DNA of 64,000 bases. Source: UBA1952 sp965200035. GTDB taxonomy: Bacteria > Bacteroidota > Bacteroidia > Chitinophagales > Chitinophagaceae. The stretch covers positions 2,232,001-2,296,000 of the forward strand of contig OZ241334.1 of the NCBI GenBank assembly GCA_965200035.1, in the 5' to 3' direction. A model generated the notes under the pieces. That model had not been told where the DNA came from. It was given only the letters and a program-made list of their open reading frames with translations, and did not search any database. Of the stretch, positions 1-8,385 are shown piece after piece. The position numbers and the translations under genes are program-made. The stretch's first letter is position 1. Each line of letters begins with the position of its first letter.

Positions 1-116
1 TCTGCCTCTTCTGCGCCGGGGGCGATGGCGAGGCCGGGCAGATAGCTCCATCCCAGTGATTGCAGCGTTTCAATGGCGGAGGTTTCTATTTGGGATTCGG
101 TGATGGGCTTCGCCAT
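1..116 (-). CDS. hsdR: HsdR, type I restriction subunit (5' end only, runs off the window)
   Basis: Only the first 38 codons are inside the window; the gene continues past base 1. The start MAKPITESQIETSAIETLQ.. followed by LGW and LPG is the characteristic N-terminus of the HsdR ATP-dependent translocase/endonuclease subunit, which cleaves DNA once HsdM/HsdS have recognised an unmethylated site. The ATG lies 11 nt after the stop of the preceding gene, so it closes the operon that starts with hsdM at 8304. A decayed copy of this same 5' end sits at 1871-1942. Catalytic and helicase motifs are outside the window, so intactness cannot be judged. Confidence 0.85.
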   Translation of the reverse strand, partial: MAKPITESQIETSAIETLQSLGWSYLPGLAIAPGAEEA

Positions 117-127
117 AGCATAGGATT

Positions 128-1267
128 CTATGGCAGAATCACATCAAATTGAGAAAACTCTGTGAGATTCCTCGGCTGGTTGCCAGGCAGCAATTTTCCC
201 TTCACTTTAATATATGCCCCTACAGTCATATGCGCTTGATCCGCTACTATATACTGTTGCGCATCTAAAGTTATTCTTGCTCTGATTATATCTTCTTCTG
301 CCTGATAGAGATTGAGAATCACATCACCGGATCGCTTACCATCATCGCCAATGTCGCCATAAAGACCTTCTACCGTGGCCATAAAGGTCTCTTCCTTATT
401 TTTTTGCTGCTCTGTATTTCTGAGCTCCTTCTTTACTTCGTCAATCCTAGAGAAATAGTCTTTTTGAATCTTAATAAGCTTTCTTACAGGAATATCTGCG
501 GGAATGGGGAAAGCGCTAGCCCATGTAAAATCAATGAACAGATCAACGTTGTTATGTTCCTCTTTAAAGCCCATAACAGCGTTGCAGAGGTTGGAAGATA
601 TTTCAGGCCTGTCATCTGCCTTTATTTTATCTACCAAGTCAGTTAAGGTGTCAGCTAATATCGCATTGACTAACTGATTTAATCCTTTGTTGATTGTAAG
701 GGTGGTCTGACGCGCAAATGGTATGCTCTGCTCAAATAAATTAGCCTGGATATCCAGTGCCTGCACAGGGCTGGATACCTTCAGCACAAAACTGCCAGCT
801 TCTGTATGGCGGAATCTCGAGGCATCAAGTAATTGCCAAGCCTCGCGCCTCGACAAGCGCGGATGATGTGCCTGTGGCTTTAGAACTGTACTCGCAGCAG
901 AAAGGTACAATTCCTTTGCGCCGTTAATTGCAGACACAGCATAAGATAGTGGAAGAAATGGCTCGTCGAGTTTTGAATCAATGATCCTGAAGCGAAGTGT
1001 GTCATCTTTTGATTCACTCAGTTTTTCAATAATTATCTGAAGTGGCTGACGTGTAATTTCTGCTAGCTTGGTAACGGTATTTTCGATTGCATCTGCATAA
1101 TCCGGCGCATCGGCATCAGTTGGAAATACCAATTGCCTCTTCTGCAGGAGAGGATTTGACAATACATACAGACCCTCAGCAACAGCCGCTTGCTGCTGCT
1201 GCCAGCCGAGTGTTCTTGCATAATCCCGCAGATCGGCAGACGCTATTTTATTCCATTGTATGCTCAC
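128..1267 (-). CDS. Unknown protein paired with the DUF4365 gene
   Basis: A soluble protein of about 379 residues with no family I recognise. I prefer the GTG start at 1267 (then SIQWNKIAS), because it overlaps the stop of the upstream gene by 4 nt (GTGA); the longer reading from an ATG at 1312 would overlap it by 49 nt. A charged, probably helical segment (FSRIDEVKKELRN..QQKNKEE) precedes a C-terminal part rich in short beta-strand-like stretches (..GAYIKVKGKLLPG..FSQFDVILP) that looks OB-fold-like; that is only an impression. Translational coupling to the DUF4365 gene suggests that the two act together. The pair lies between a relic and the intact copy of the hsdR start, so it looks like an inserted cassette. 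Confidence 0.7.
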   Translation of the reverse strand: MSIQWNKIASADLRDYARTLGWQQQQAAVAEGLYVLSNPLLQKRQLVFPTDADAPDYADAIENTVTKLAEITRQPLQIIIEKLSESKDDTLRFRIIDSKLDEPFLPLSYAVSAINGAKELYLSAASTVLKPQAHHPRLSRREAWQLLDASRFRHTEAGSFVLKVSSPVQALDIQANLFEQSIPFARQTTLTINKGLNQLVNAILADTLTDLVDKIKADDRPEISSNLCNAVMGFKEEHNNVDLFIDFTWASAFPIPADIPVRKLIKIQKDYFSRIDEVKKELRNTEQQKNKEETFMATVEGLYGDIGDDGKRSGDVILNLYQAEEDIIRARITLDAQQYIVADQAHMTVGAYIKVKGKLLPGNQPRNLTEFSQFDVILP

Positions 1268-1812
1268 GGCATTTGATAATTTAGGGTACCATATCTGCTC
1301 AATGTTCCGCAAATATCCATCAAGCTAGTCGGATTGAAAATCTGAGCCTGCGGAATATATACTGTCTGGCTGGTAGCGTTGGCTGACTGAGCTGCACCTC
1401 TAAGGCTTACCCAATAGGCACATTTTTTAAGTACCAGTTCATCCTCTGAAATTTGTAACCAATCAGTGTCATTGCCAGGCAAGAACATCACTACTAAAAT
1501 TCGGTGCGTAGCCAACGTTTGTTTTCTTAAATCATCATACCGGTTAATACCGTTGAGCGCATAAGATATGTAACCGTCGTTAATAAGTGGAGTGCCGATT
1601 GTAGCTTTCAGTTGAATTTTAAGGTCGATTTCCTCAAGATCATTCGCGCCTCCCCCGGAAAATGGCCCCCAAGCAGTAATTTTTGCATCTACACCACGGT
1701 TATCCTCATGCCTATTGCAATTCGCGCATGCCGCACCTGCCTTAGATGCTACTGCATGAAGGTACGCATAACTAAGCTCGCTCTCAATATCATTGCCAAT
1801 TAGAGGCTGCAT
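1264..1812 (-). CDS. DUF4365-like (PD-(D/E)XK-type) protein
   Basis: 182 residues. The pattern ENRGVD-like 'DNRGVDAKI' near residue 40, then 'IDLKIQLKAT' near residue 68, fits the D...(E/Q)xK core of DUF4365, a PD-(D/E)XK nuclease-like family common in defence islands. Family knowledge suggests DNA-end or DNA-cleaving activity, but no member's target is known to me. It is the first gene of a two-gene cassette (4-nt overlap with the next gene) inserted into the type I restriction operon just before hsdR. The call is by motif only; another small PD-(D/E)XK family is possible. Confidence 0.6.
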   Translation of the reverse strand: MQPLIGNDIESELSYAYLHAVASKAGAACANCNRHEDNRGVDAKITAWGPFSGGGANDLEEIDLKIQLKATIGTPLINDGYISYALNGINRYDDLRKQTLATHRILVVMFLPGNDTDWLQISEDELVLKKCAYWVSLRGAAQSANATSQTVYIPQAQIFNPTSLMDICGTLSRYGTLNYQMP

Positions 1813-1870
1813 ATTTCATGGGGTATTTTAAAAGTTTTGCTGCCTCAAATTTAAACATTAATCGAGGCAT

Positions 1871-1942
1871 TTAGATCCATTTTAATAAGTGCAGGGTTTC
1901 TATGACATGGATTTCTATTTGGGATTTGGTGATGGGCTTCAC
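1871..1942 (-). pseudogene. hsdR: Decayed duplicate of the hsdR 5' end
   Basis: Reading from GTG at 1942, the sequence gives VKPITKSQIEIHVIETLHLLKW then a stop at 1871. This matches the intact hsdR start at 116 (AKPITESQIET.AIETLQSLGW) at most positions, and the DNA around 1905-1940 is nearly identical to 78-113. It is a relic of the original or duplicated hsdR start, left behind the membrane-protein gene when the DUF4365 cassette came to sit in front of hsdR. Confidence 0.85.
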
Positions 1943-1959
1943 AATCCGCTGCTCATTCA

Positions 1960-3015
1960 CTATTTCACCCAAGGTAGCTTTCCTGTATCCTTAATCAGGT
2001 CATATAGCCAGTTTGCGGTCAGCTCAATCGCGAAAGCGATAACCAAGAACCAGAAAATGTACCTAATCAGTTTGACATCTTCAAACTTAAACTTGAATAC
2101 GGCCGTAAAGTCCGTCAAATATTGTTTGTCCAGTTTCTCCTGTTCCGTCACCTTTTGCTTCAGATGATAAGCAAAGGTCTTAGCGTACCTATATTCTGAT
2201 GAAGTGATATAAGACGCCCAGGTACTTTCTTCCAACTGGCGAACGCTCTTTAAGTCCTGATTTGAAAGCATATGCTCGTCGCGAACGCTCCTCATAATGA
2301 AGTAGTGGATGAGCGCGATGTTGAATTTGCCCTTGCCGGCCATTTCTTCCGCCAGCGACACATCTAGGTCGCGCGTATCGTTTATTCTAAAGTCTGTAAT
2401 CTCAATACTGGAACTCGCGCTTTCAAACAGTGAGTTGGATGGTGAGTAGACGTAGCTCAATGCAGTGACGAATGAGGACTTCAACCTTAGCCTATAGTAG
2501 GTTGGCAACCCATTAAACTGCTGGAACGGAAAACGAAGAATAGTTCCACTGTATTTCTTCTCAATGCTAATATCGTTCGCAATATCCAGTGAGTAAACAT
2601 TGAATATCGGCACATTGCTCTTCCTGACCTCAAAATATTTGGGACTTTGCGTTGTGCTTAGCGTATAAAATTCATTGAATACTGCGGATAGGATTCTTGG
2701 ACTTTTGAGCCGTTCCCCAATATCCTCAATCACCTTGCCTTTGTCTTGAAAAACAAATGGGACATAGATACAAACAGCACTGACATCCTCGCCGTTATTG
2801 ATATGCAGCCCGATATCCAGAAAGTAGTCGCTGTCGTCAAAAGAAAGTTTTGGCCAAAGTCTTCCAAACGTTTTAGAAGATAGCTTGCGCAGCTTTCTCG
2901 CAAAAAAACCTTTATTGATTCTGAGCTTCCAGTGGTTGATATGAATATCCAGCTCCGGCACCGCAGCGCCGGCATCGCCAGATTTCGTCTCATACCAGAT
3001 AGCTATGGAATTCAT
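1960..3015 (-). CDS. Unknown protein with C-terminal transmembrane anchor
   Basis: 351 residues, no recognised family. Most of the protein is soluble and strand-rich. A single hydrophobic segment near residues 316-336 (IRYIFWFLVIAFAIELTANW) and a short basic/aromatic tail suggest a tail-anchored membrane protein facing the cytoplasm. The ATG overlaps the stop of the upstream mntA-hsdS gene by 4 nt, so it is translationally coupled to the specificity subunit. A membrane-associated partner in a restriction/toxin operon could be an effector, but that is inference. Confidence 0.75.
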   Translation of the reverse strand: MNSIAIWYETKSGDAGAAVPELDIHINHWKLRINKGFFARKLRKLSSKTFGRLWPKLSFDDSDYFLDIGLHINNGEDVSAVCIYVPFVFQDKGKVIEDIGERLKSPRILSAVFNEFYTLSTTQSPKYFEVRKSNVPIFNVYSLDIANDISIEKKYSGTILRFPFQQFNGLPTYYRLRLKSSFVTALSYVYSPSNSLFESASSSIEITDFRINDTRDLDVSLAEEMAGKGKFNIALIHYFIMRSVRDEHMLSNQDLKSVRQLEESTWASYITSSEYRYAKTFAYHLKQKVTEQEKLDKQYLTDFTAVFKFKFEDVKLIRYIFWFLVIAFAIELTANWLYDLIKDTGKLPWVK

Positions 3016-4385
3016 GTTAGACCAAGTTTTATTTCGCCACTCATCAGTTTAGGCAAGAGATTGTCTCTGAGTTTAGCAATGGTGCGAATCTGCAGAGTGT
3101 TTGAGTTTATATTCTCAAACAATTGCCTACAATACTCGTTGAATTCGTGTATCCTACTCCTATCTGGTACTTTTATTTCAGTAGAGAGCGCGATATCTCT
3201 ATTAAGGCCCGGTACCGCGGAATCTGAATTCATTTCCCCGAAATTCATTGTCTTTAGAAGAAAGTACTCGTAGAACATTCCCTGTGAATTGATCTTTGAC
3301 CTTACAAAATAGGTAGTATCAATCGGATGAAAACTGTCAAACAAATAACTCACGCTTCCTAACGTTCCCTTCCTTCCAATCACAATGCCCGGCCCTTCCA
3401 CAAGATAACTGGAATGGTAGCCTACGATGCCGCTTGAACCAACCACAGGATAGCCATCACCACTCCTAACGTCGTCTTTCAATGCCTTTCCATAGACCAA
3501 ATCAAGAACATCACTCAATGCACCATGCCTTTGACCATCTTCCTCTATAAACCACTGCCTGAAAAGTGTTTCTGCCAAACCTTCTAATGTGTTGTTTTGG
3601 CGGTGTAGCAGGTCTATTTTATCATCTAGGGCGCTGAGGGCAGCTGCAATGGCTATTTGTTCTTCTTTTTTTGGAATTTCCCAAAGACTGTTCTTTAAAA
3701 AATTCCAATCCGCTCTTGGCATACGTGACCCACCTTCCCCGCCATTTGCAGTTTCAATAAAAATACTGTTTGCTAAGAAATAGAATAGATAGTCCTGACT
3801 CACACCTGCCTTTGCCCTGAACACCCAGATATCTGTTGAACATACGCCATCAAAATCGGGTTTCACCACTTTTCTAAAGTATGGTCTCAATTTGCCAAAC
3901 AAAATGTCGTTTGCCTGAAACCTAAATTTGTTACTTGTGACCTCCGAAGAGCAACCAACACCTTTTAGTCTAAGTGTACCCTGCTCAATATGCTCTAATC
4001 CGATATAGGGACATTCGCCTCCAGTGAGAGGATTAAATGGCGTCTTTATCGGCTCGGTAATTTCAGAAAGCTTCCATTCCCTCCAACTGCTATAAAGCTC
4101 TACCCCAATCCTATCAATATGCTCTACCAATGCGGGTTCCTTAATGCTTTCATAACCCACGATGTCAACTTTATAAGCAATGTCCACGTCCTCCAAAGAG
4201 CTGCTTAGCTGAAGCACATCTTTCGAGGTTATGTTGTAGCCTTTAATGGCAATATCAATATCTGAATCGTTCCGGTAGTTCCCTTTAGCCCGCGAGCCAA
4301 ATATCAAAGCCTTATCCACTTTGGGGTTCGTCTCAAATACCGTTGAGAGCTGTTCAATAGTAACTTCATTCAGTCCGAATCTCAT
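3012..4385 (-). CDS. hsdS: MntA-type nucleotidyltransferase fused to HsdS specificity subunit
   Basis: 457 residues in one uninterrupted frame. Residues 1-98 are a minimal nucleotidyltransferase: GS at 30-31, exactly ten residues, then D42xD44 (GSX10DXD), and a third acid at D74 in a 'KVDIV' strand. From W101 (WREWKLSEI) the protein becomes a type I specificity subunit of normal layout: target-recognition domain 1, a conserved helix (QIAIAAALSALDDKIDLLH..) near 245-282, domain 2 and a final helix ending LPKLMSGEIKL. HsdS dictates the DNA site methylated or cut by HsdM/HsdR. MntA enzymes AMPylate and silence the HEPN toxin HepT, and a HepT homologue is encoded just upstream with a 4-nt overlap. 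The junction shows no frameshift or repeat, so the fusion looks genuine. Confidence 0.88.
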   Translation of the reverse strand: MRFGLNEVTIEQLSTVFETNPKVDKALIFGSRAKGNYRNDSDIDIAIKGYNITSKDVLQLSSSLEDVDIAYKVDIVGYESIKEPALVEHIDRIGVELYSSWREWKLSEITEPIKTPFNPLTGGECPYIGLEHIEQGTLRLKGVGCSSEVTSNKFRFQANDILFGKLRPYFRKVVKPDFDGVCSTDIWVFRAKAGVSQDYLFYFLANSIFIETANGGEGGSRMPRADWNFLKNSLWEIPKKEEQIAIAAALSALDDKIDLLHRQNNTLEGLAETLFRQWFIEEDGQRHGALSDVLDLVYGKALKDDVRSGDGYPVVGSSGIVGYHSSYLVEGPGIVIGRKGTLGSVSYLFDSFHPIDTTYFVRSKINSQGMFYEYFLLKTMNFGEMNSDSAVPGLNRDIALSTEIKVPDRSRIHEFNEYCRQLFENINSNTLQIRTIAKLRDNLLPKLMSGEIKLGLT

Positions 4386-4804
4386 CCTTGCTGTTCCCGG
4401 TTTAGTTTTTCCAATTGAAGGCGGGTTTCTAATTGTATGAGCAAATCATAATAGACGTCCACGACGTTCTCTGCTATTTCGGTTGCGGTGTCCTCATCGT
4501 ACGTGTGCGAAGTCTTTTCCCGCGAAGCCTTCATGCTTTTCCAGCCGTCTAAATCCTGAATTAGCCCTTCCTCAACAGATTGCTCAAGTACGTGACCTGG
4601 TCCGCCGGTAAAATCGGGGTTGCGTTCTCTCACTATATCTTGCATGGTCTTCCAGGCCAGCTCGTAAGTGTATTCAAAGCGCTGAATCAGGCCCTCCTGT
4701 TCCAGCTCGCTCATGTCGAGTATATCAACAGCTTCGCCCAGCTTCTTTAGTGCTTTCCGGTAATTGCTGAACCGCTGAATCCAGCGGATGTCTTTGTCGG
4801 GCAT
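4382..4804 (-). CDS. hepT: HepT-like HEPN toxin (HI0074 family)
   Basis: 140 residues, all-helical, matching the HI0074/nucleotidyltransferase-substrate-binding HEPN family. The catalytic motif RX4HXY is intact: R95, H100 and Y102 in SREKTSHTYDE. In characterised HepT/MntA pairs this motif is the RNase site, and the nearby tyrosine is the residue AMPylated by MntA. The stop overlaps by 4 nt the start of the downstream gene, whose first 98 residues are the partner nucleotidyltransferase, here fused to HsdS. It is therefore expected to be a toxin held in check by the restriction specificity protein itself. RNase activity is inferred from the motif. Confidence 0.87.
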   Translation of the reverse strand: MPDKDIRWIQRFSNYRKALKKLGEAVDILDMSELEQEGLIQRFEYTYELAWKTMQDIVRERNPDFTGGPGHVLEQSVEEGLIQDLDGWKSMKASREKTSHTYDEDTATEIAENVVDVYYDLLIQLETRLQLEKLNREQQG

Positions 4805-4824
4805 AAGGCTTTCTTTACAGCTGA

Positions 4825-5190
4825 TTACAGGTAAATAAATGATTGGGGCGGGGACAGCTTAAAGTCCTCACGTATGCACAACGGCTTTCTGTATTTCCTG
4901 GTCTTCTTTATTTTGATGGCATGTCCGATTGCCTTATCTGCAAAATACTCGTAAAAGAACTGCTCATCAATTCCGGCAAATTCCCGTGTCAGTCGCCAAA
5001 GATTTTCCGGCGTATCACTCAGGACTTTTTCTATTTGAAACTCGCCAATTACAAGTTGCATAGGTGAGGATGCATAGACCACAACAGTTTTTACATCTTC
5101 CCTGAAAATGGTGCGGCGGAACTCAAATTGCTTTGAGCCGTCAAAAATTTTGTTCGCATACTCCGGCTTAATGGACAATAATACTTTCAT
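4825..5190 (-). CDS. ASCH-domain (PUA-like fold) protein
   Basis: About 121 residues from the ATG at 5190 (MKVLLSIKPEYANKIFDGSK); an earlier ATG at 5220 adds ten unlikely residues. The pattern LLSIKPEYANKIFDGSKQFEFRR, then VVVYASSPMQLVIGEF, is the ASCH family, a PUA-like fold that binds RNA or modified nucleotides. The start lies 23 nt inside the end of the upstream PIN gene, suggesting coupling. In restriction operons such readers may sense modified bases or tRNA; the ligand here is unknown. Confidence 0.8.
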   Translation of the reverse strand: MKVLLSIKPEYANKIFDGSKQFEFRRTIFREDVKTVVVYASSPMQLVIGEFQIEKVLSDTPENLWRLTREFAGIDEQFFYEYFADKAIGHAIKIKKTRKYRKPLCIREDFKLSPPQSFIYL

Positions 5191-6700
5191 TCGTTCCTGT
5201 TTCTCTGATGATTTGTTCAAACTGTACTCTAGTAATCTCTTTCAGGCCTCGCAACTCATTTTCTGTGCCTGATATAATGCCTAATTCCAGAAGCTTTTGC
5301 CGGTTAATGCGGTTGCCTAACTGGAATGAAACATCAGCTAGAAAATTGATGATGAAAGGCCGTGACCACGACTTGTAGTTCCAGAACTCTGCTAATTCCT
5401 TATCTGTAAATACACTTCTTTTTCTGCATTTGAGAATGAAGTCTTTCTCATCAACTATAGCTTCTATCTTATCCTCAACAATAGCGACTGTAGTAACGAC
5501 GCTTGTATAGTAAGCATGACCTTTATCAGCAGTACGGTAGAAAATTAGCACATCGCCCTTGTGAATGTCGCGCTCTTTAGAGCGTGAAATGTACACCTTG
5601 CTAATCGCATTTCTGTGTGGCTTGTGCTCTACAAAGTCTTTGGGCGATTCTGTACGTAAATAAGAATCCGGCAGCAGCTCAGTATGGTAGGCCGGATAGA
5701 TAGGGATAAGGAAGAAGCGGTTTTTGGCTGATATATATGGGAAGGTCTTTCTGGGGTCAATCGCATTAAATGCGGGTGTATAATCCCGAACGTAAACAAG
5801 CTCCGTTCCGCTCTTGGACTCTTTCGTACCATGATAGGTAAACCCCCAATCCTCTAACAGAGCTATCAACCGTTGTTGCTCTTCACGTTTATCAAAAATG
5901 GTGACGTAAATCTCATCTACTTTGTATTGCTGCGCGTTGTCAAAAATGATTTTCAGGAAACGTTCCCCGAGCCGCACACCATTACTAATTACTTTAAATG
6001 TTCCAATCTTCAAACGGCGCTTTGGCTTGAATATAGGCGTGATGTCAGAATAGTTTTCATCCGCTTCTTCCGGCTTCATAAATAGTAAGGATAATAGCTG
6101 TCCCTTATTGAAGGTGACGTAGGCAATTGCATCATTTGCCTTTTTGTTGAACCAGCTATCAAAGCCTGCATAGTCTTCACGAAAACTATCAAAGAATGGG
6201 TCTTTGAGATTAAGCTCACCGAAGTATTGTTTCGTAACGCCAAGTACATCGTAATCAATAAGTTCAGGATGCTCAGATACTACCTTTTCCAGAAACGAGT
6301 CAATCGTGAATACTTTGTCGGCAATATTCAGCGCCTTTGCCTTTACATGAATCTTTCGGTCTTCTGTGATTAATACATCAACCCTTTCACAGAACACCTC
6401 GTTTACAAGTAGGGTATCCACCTTATCATTAGGCTTTGTATCAAAACGCACTGATACAAGCGCGACCTCGTCCGCCAACGGTGCTGTGGTCTTTAATTCC
6501 TCATAGCTGCTAAGTTTAGTATTGAATGTTGCAACCGTAACCTTATTTGGATTCTTATTAATCTCATCAATAGTTGCCGGGTGAATACACTTTTGATAAC
6601 CGGTTTTATCCAGCCACTTGAAGAGTATGCCAATGTCCTGATTCACGACTCGGCCAGCCTCTCGGTGGATGATAATATTCGTATCCAATAGGGCTTTCAT
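5168..6700 (-). CDS. PIN / GNAT-like / PUA-like three-domain protein
   Basis: 510 residues. Residues 1-140 are a PIN nuclease domain with the expected acids: D6 (LLDTN), E46, D95 and D114 (ITEDRKI). Residues about 170-310 resemble a GNAT acetyltransferase (GVRLGERFLKII near the acyl-CoA loop, then LLEDWGFTYHG). Residues about 325-450 look like an EVE/ASCH-type PUA-like domain (KGDVLIFYRTADKG). PIN domains usually cleave RNA. The ATG overlaps the hsdM stop (TAATG), so it is coupled to methylase synthesis, and an ASCH protein follows. The combination suggests an RNA-directed effector carried by the restriction operon; substrates are unknown. Confidence 0.78.
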   Translation of the reverse strand: MKALLDTNIIIHREAGRVVNQDIGILFKWLDKTGYQKCIHPATIDEINKNPNKVTVATFNTKLSSYEELKTTAPLADEVALVSVRFDTKPNDKVDTLLVNEVFCERVDVLITEDRKIHVKAKALNIADKVFTIDSFLEKVVSEHPELIDYDVLGVTKQYFGELNLKDPFFDSFREDYAGFDSWFNKKANDAIAYVTFNKGQLLSLLFMKPEEADENYSDITPIFKPKRRLKIGTFKVISNGVRLGERFLKIIFDNAQQYKVDEIYVTIFDKREEQQRLIALLEDWGFTYHGTKESKSGTELVYVRDYTPAFNAIDPRKTFPYISAKNRFFLIPIYPAYHTELLPDSYLRTESPKDFVEHKPHRNAISKVYISRSKERDIHKGDVLIFYRTADKGHAYYTSVVTTVAIVEDKIEAIVDEKDFILKCRKRSVFTDKELAEFWNYKSWSRPFIINFLADVSFQLGNRINRQKLLELGIISGTENELRGLKEITRVQFEQIIRETGTNESIIVH

Positions 6701-8304
6701 TAGGACAATTTCGGAACGATTATACGGGAAAGACTTTCTTTAATTTTTTCATTCAGCGCCGCCTCTTCGCCCATTTGCGCTTCCAACTCGGCTTTCAGCG
6801 CATTAAAGCGCTCCTCAAAATTAAAATCATCTTCCTCATCCGCTAAGCCCACATAGCGGCCCGGCGTAAGCACATAGTTCAACTCCCGCACCCGCTCAAT
6901 AGTGGCAGATTTACAGAAGCCCGGTACATCTTCATAACCGCCATCCACATTCCGCCATTTATGATAAGTGCTGGCAATGCGTACAATATCACCGTCATCG
7001 CCATCGCTCAGGTCGCGGTTCTTACGGTTCACCAGAAAGCCGAGGTTCCGCGCATCTATAAAAAGGATTTCATCCGTACGATCTCTATAGCCACCATTCC
7101 GCTTATTGCGTGAGAGAAACCACAGGCAGGCCGGTATCTGTGTATTCAGGAACAGCTTGGTGGGCAGGTTTACAATGCAGTCCACCAGCCCTTTCTCGAT
7201 CAGTTGCCTGCGTATATCACCTTCGCCGCTGGTATTAGTAGTCAGTGAGCCTTTGGACAGCACAAACCCCGCCTGCCCGGTAGGCGCGAGGTGATAGAGA
7301 AAGTGCTGTATCCAGGCATAGTTGGCATTGCCTACCGGCGGTGCTAGCTTTTCGCCCAGCACTTTCCAGCGGGCGTCATCGCGAAGCAGGTCGCCACTCC
7401 AATCACTGTCATTAAATGGCGGGTTAGCAATGATAAAATCGGCCTTCAAATCTTTATGGGCATCATTCAGAAAGCTGCCCTCATTGTTCCACTTTACATT
7501 GCTGCTGTCGATGCCGCGGATGGCCAGGTTCATCTTGGCCAGCCGCCAGGTGGTCTGGTTGCTTTCCTGTCCATAGATGGAGATGCGGTCGGCAGGATTC
7601 AGTGCCAGTCCGGCTTTACCGCTCTTGTAATGATCGCGATGGCTGTTGATAAACTTCTCGCTTTGCACGAACATGCCGCCGCTGCCGCAGCAGGGATCGA
7701 ACACACGGCCCTCGTAGGGCTCCAGCATTTCTACCAGCAGCTTTACTACACTTTGTGGGGTGTAGAACTGTCCGCCCTTTTTGCCTTCGGCCAGCGCAAA
7801 TTCGCCGAGGAAGTATTCGAATACCTTGCCCAGCAGGTCTTTGCTCTGCGCTTCTTTAGTGCCTAGCGTAGCTGAGCCTACCAGATTGACTAGTCCGCCT
7901 AAGCTCGTCTTATCCAGCTTTTCCTGTGCAAATACTTTGGGTAACACGCCACGCAGGGAAGGGTTGTCTTTCTCTATAGCGTCCATAGCATCGTCCAGAT
8001 CTTTACCTATGGTGGGCAGTGCGGCACGCCCCTGTATCCACGTCCAGCGGGCAGTGGGAGGCACATAAAAAATCTTCTCGGCGATGTATTCGTTGCGGTC
8101 TTCAGGGTCGGCGCCTTCGCTGACCTGCGTCAGTAACTGTTGGTGCTGTTCCTCGAAAGCGTCGGAGATATACTTGAGGAATATCAGGCCCAATACCACG
8201 TGTTTGTACTCCGCGGCATCCATGTTTTTACGGAGCTTGTCGGCAGCCTTCCAGAGCTTTTTTTCAAGTGGTTCTTCGGGAATGATTTTTGCAGCCTTCG
8301 CCAT
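6700..8304 (-). CDS. hsdM: HsdM, type I N6-adenine DNA methyltransferase subunit
   Basis: 534 residues, full length for HsdM. The N-terminal helical domain (residues about 10-150) is followed by the methyltransferase fold with motif I D203PCCGSGG210 and catalytic motif IV N294PPF297. The C-terminal part contains the usual HsdS-contacting tail (..FNFEERFNALKAELEAQMGEE..). It modifies adenine in the site chosen by HsdS and is needed for restriction. It is the first gene of the minus-strand operon. Only 81 nt separate it from the transposase-fusion gene upstream; a TATCTTTCG element near 8345-8370 may be a promoter but is weak. Confidence 0.95.
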   Translation of the reverse strand: MAKAAKIIPEEPLEKKLWKAADKLRKNMDAAEYKHVVLGLIFLKYISDAFEEQHQQLLTQVSEGADPEDRNEYIAEKIFYVPPTARWTWIQGRAALPTIGKDLDDAMDAIEKDNPSLRGVLPKVFAQEKLDKTSLGGLVNLVGSATLGTKEAQSKDLLGKVFEYFLGEFALAEGKKGGQFYTPQSVVKLLVEMLEPYEGRVFDPCCGSGGMFVQSEKFINSHRDHYKSGKAGLALNPADRISIYGQESNQTTWRLAKMNLAIRGIDSSNVKWNNEGSFLNDAHKDLKADFIIANPPFNDSDWSGDLLRDDARWKVLGEKLAPPVGNANYAWIQHFLYHLAPTGQAGFVLSKGSLTTNTSGEGDIRRQLIEKGLVDCIVNLPTKLFLNTQIPACLWFLSRNKRNGGYRDRTDEILFIDARNLGFLVNRKNRDLSDGDDGDIVRIASTYHKWRNVDGGYEDVPGFCKSATIERVRELNYVLTPGRYVGLADEEDDFNFEERFNALKAELEAQMGEEAALNEKIKESLSRIIVPKLS

Positions 8305-8385
8305 TATTTCTTAAAGTAGTTGCCGGTAAAAAAGTATTGGCGAAAGATACAAAAAGCAAAAGAGCTTTAGTACTTGAAATGCCAT

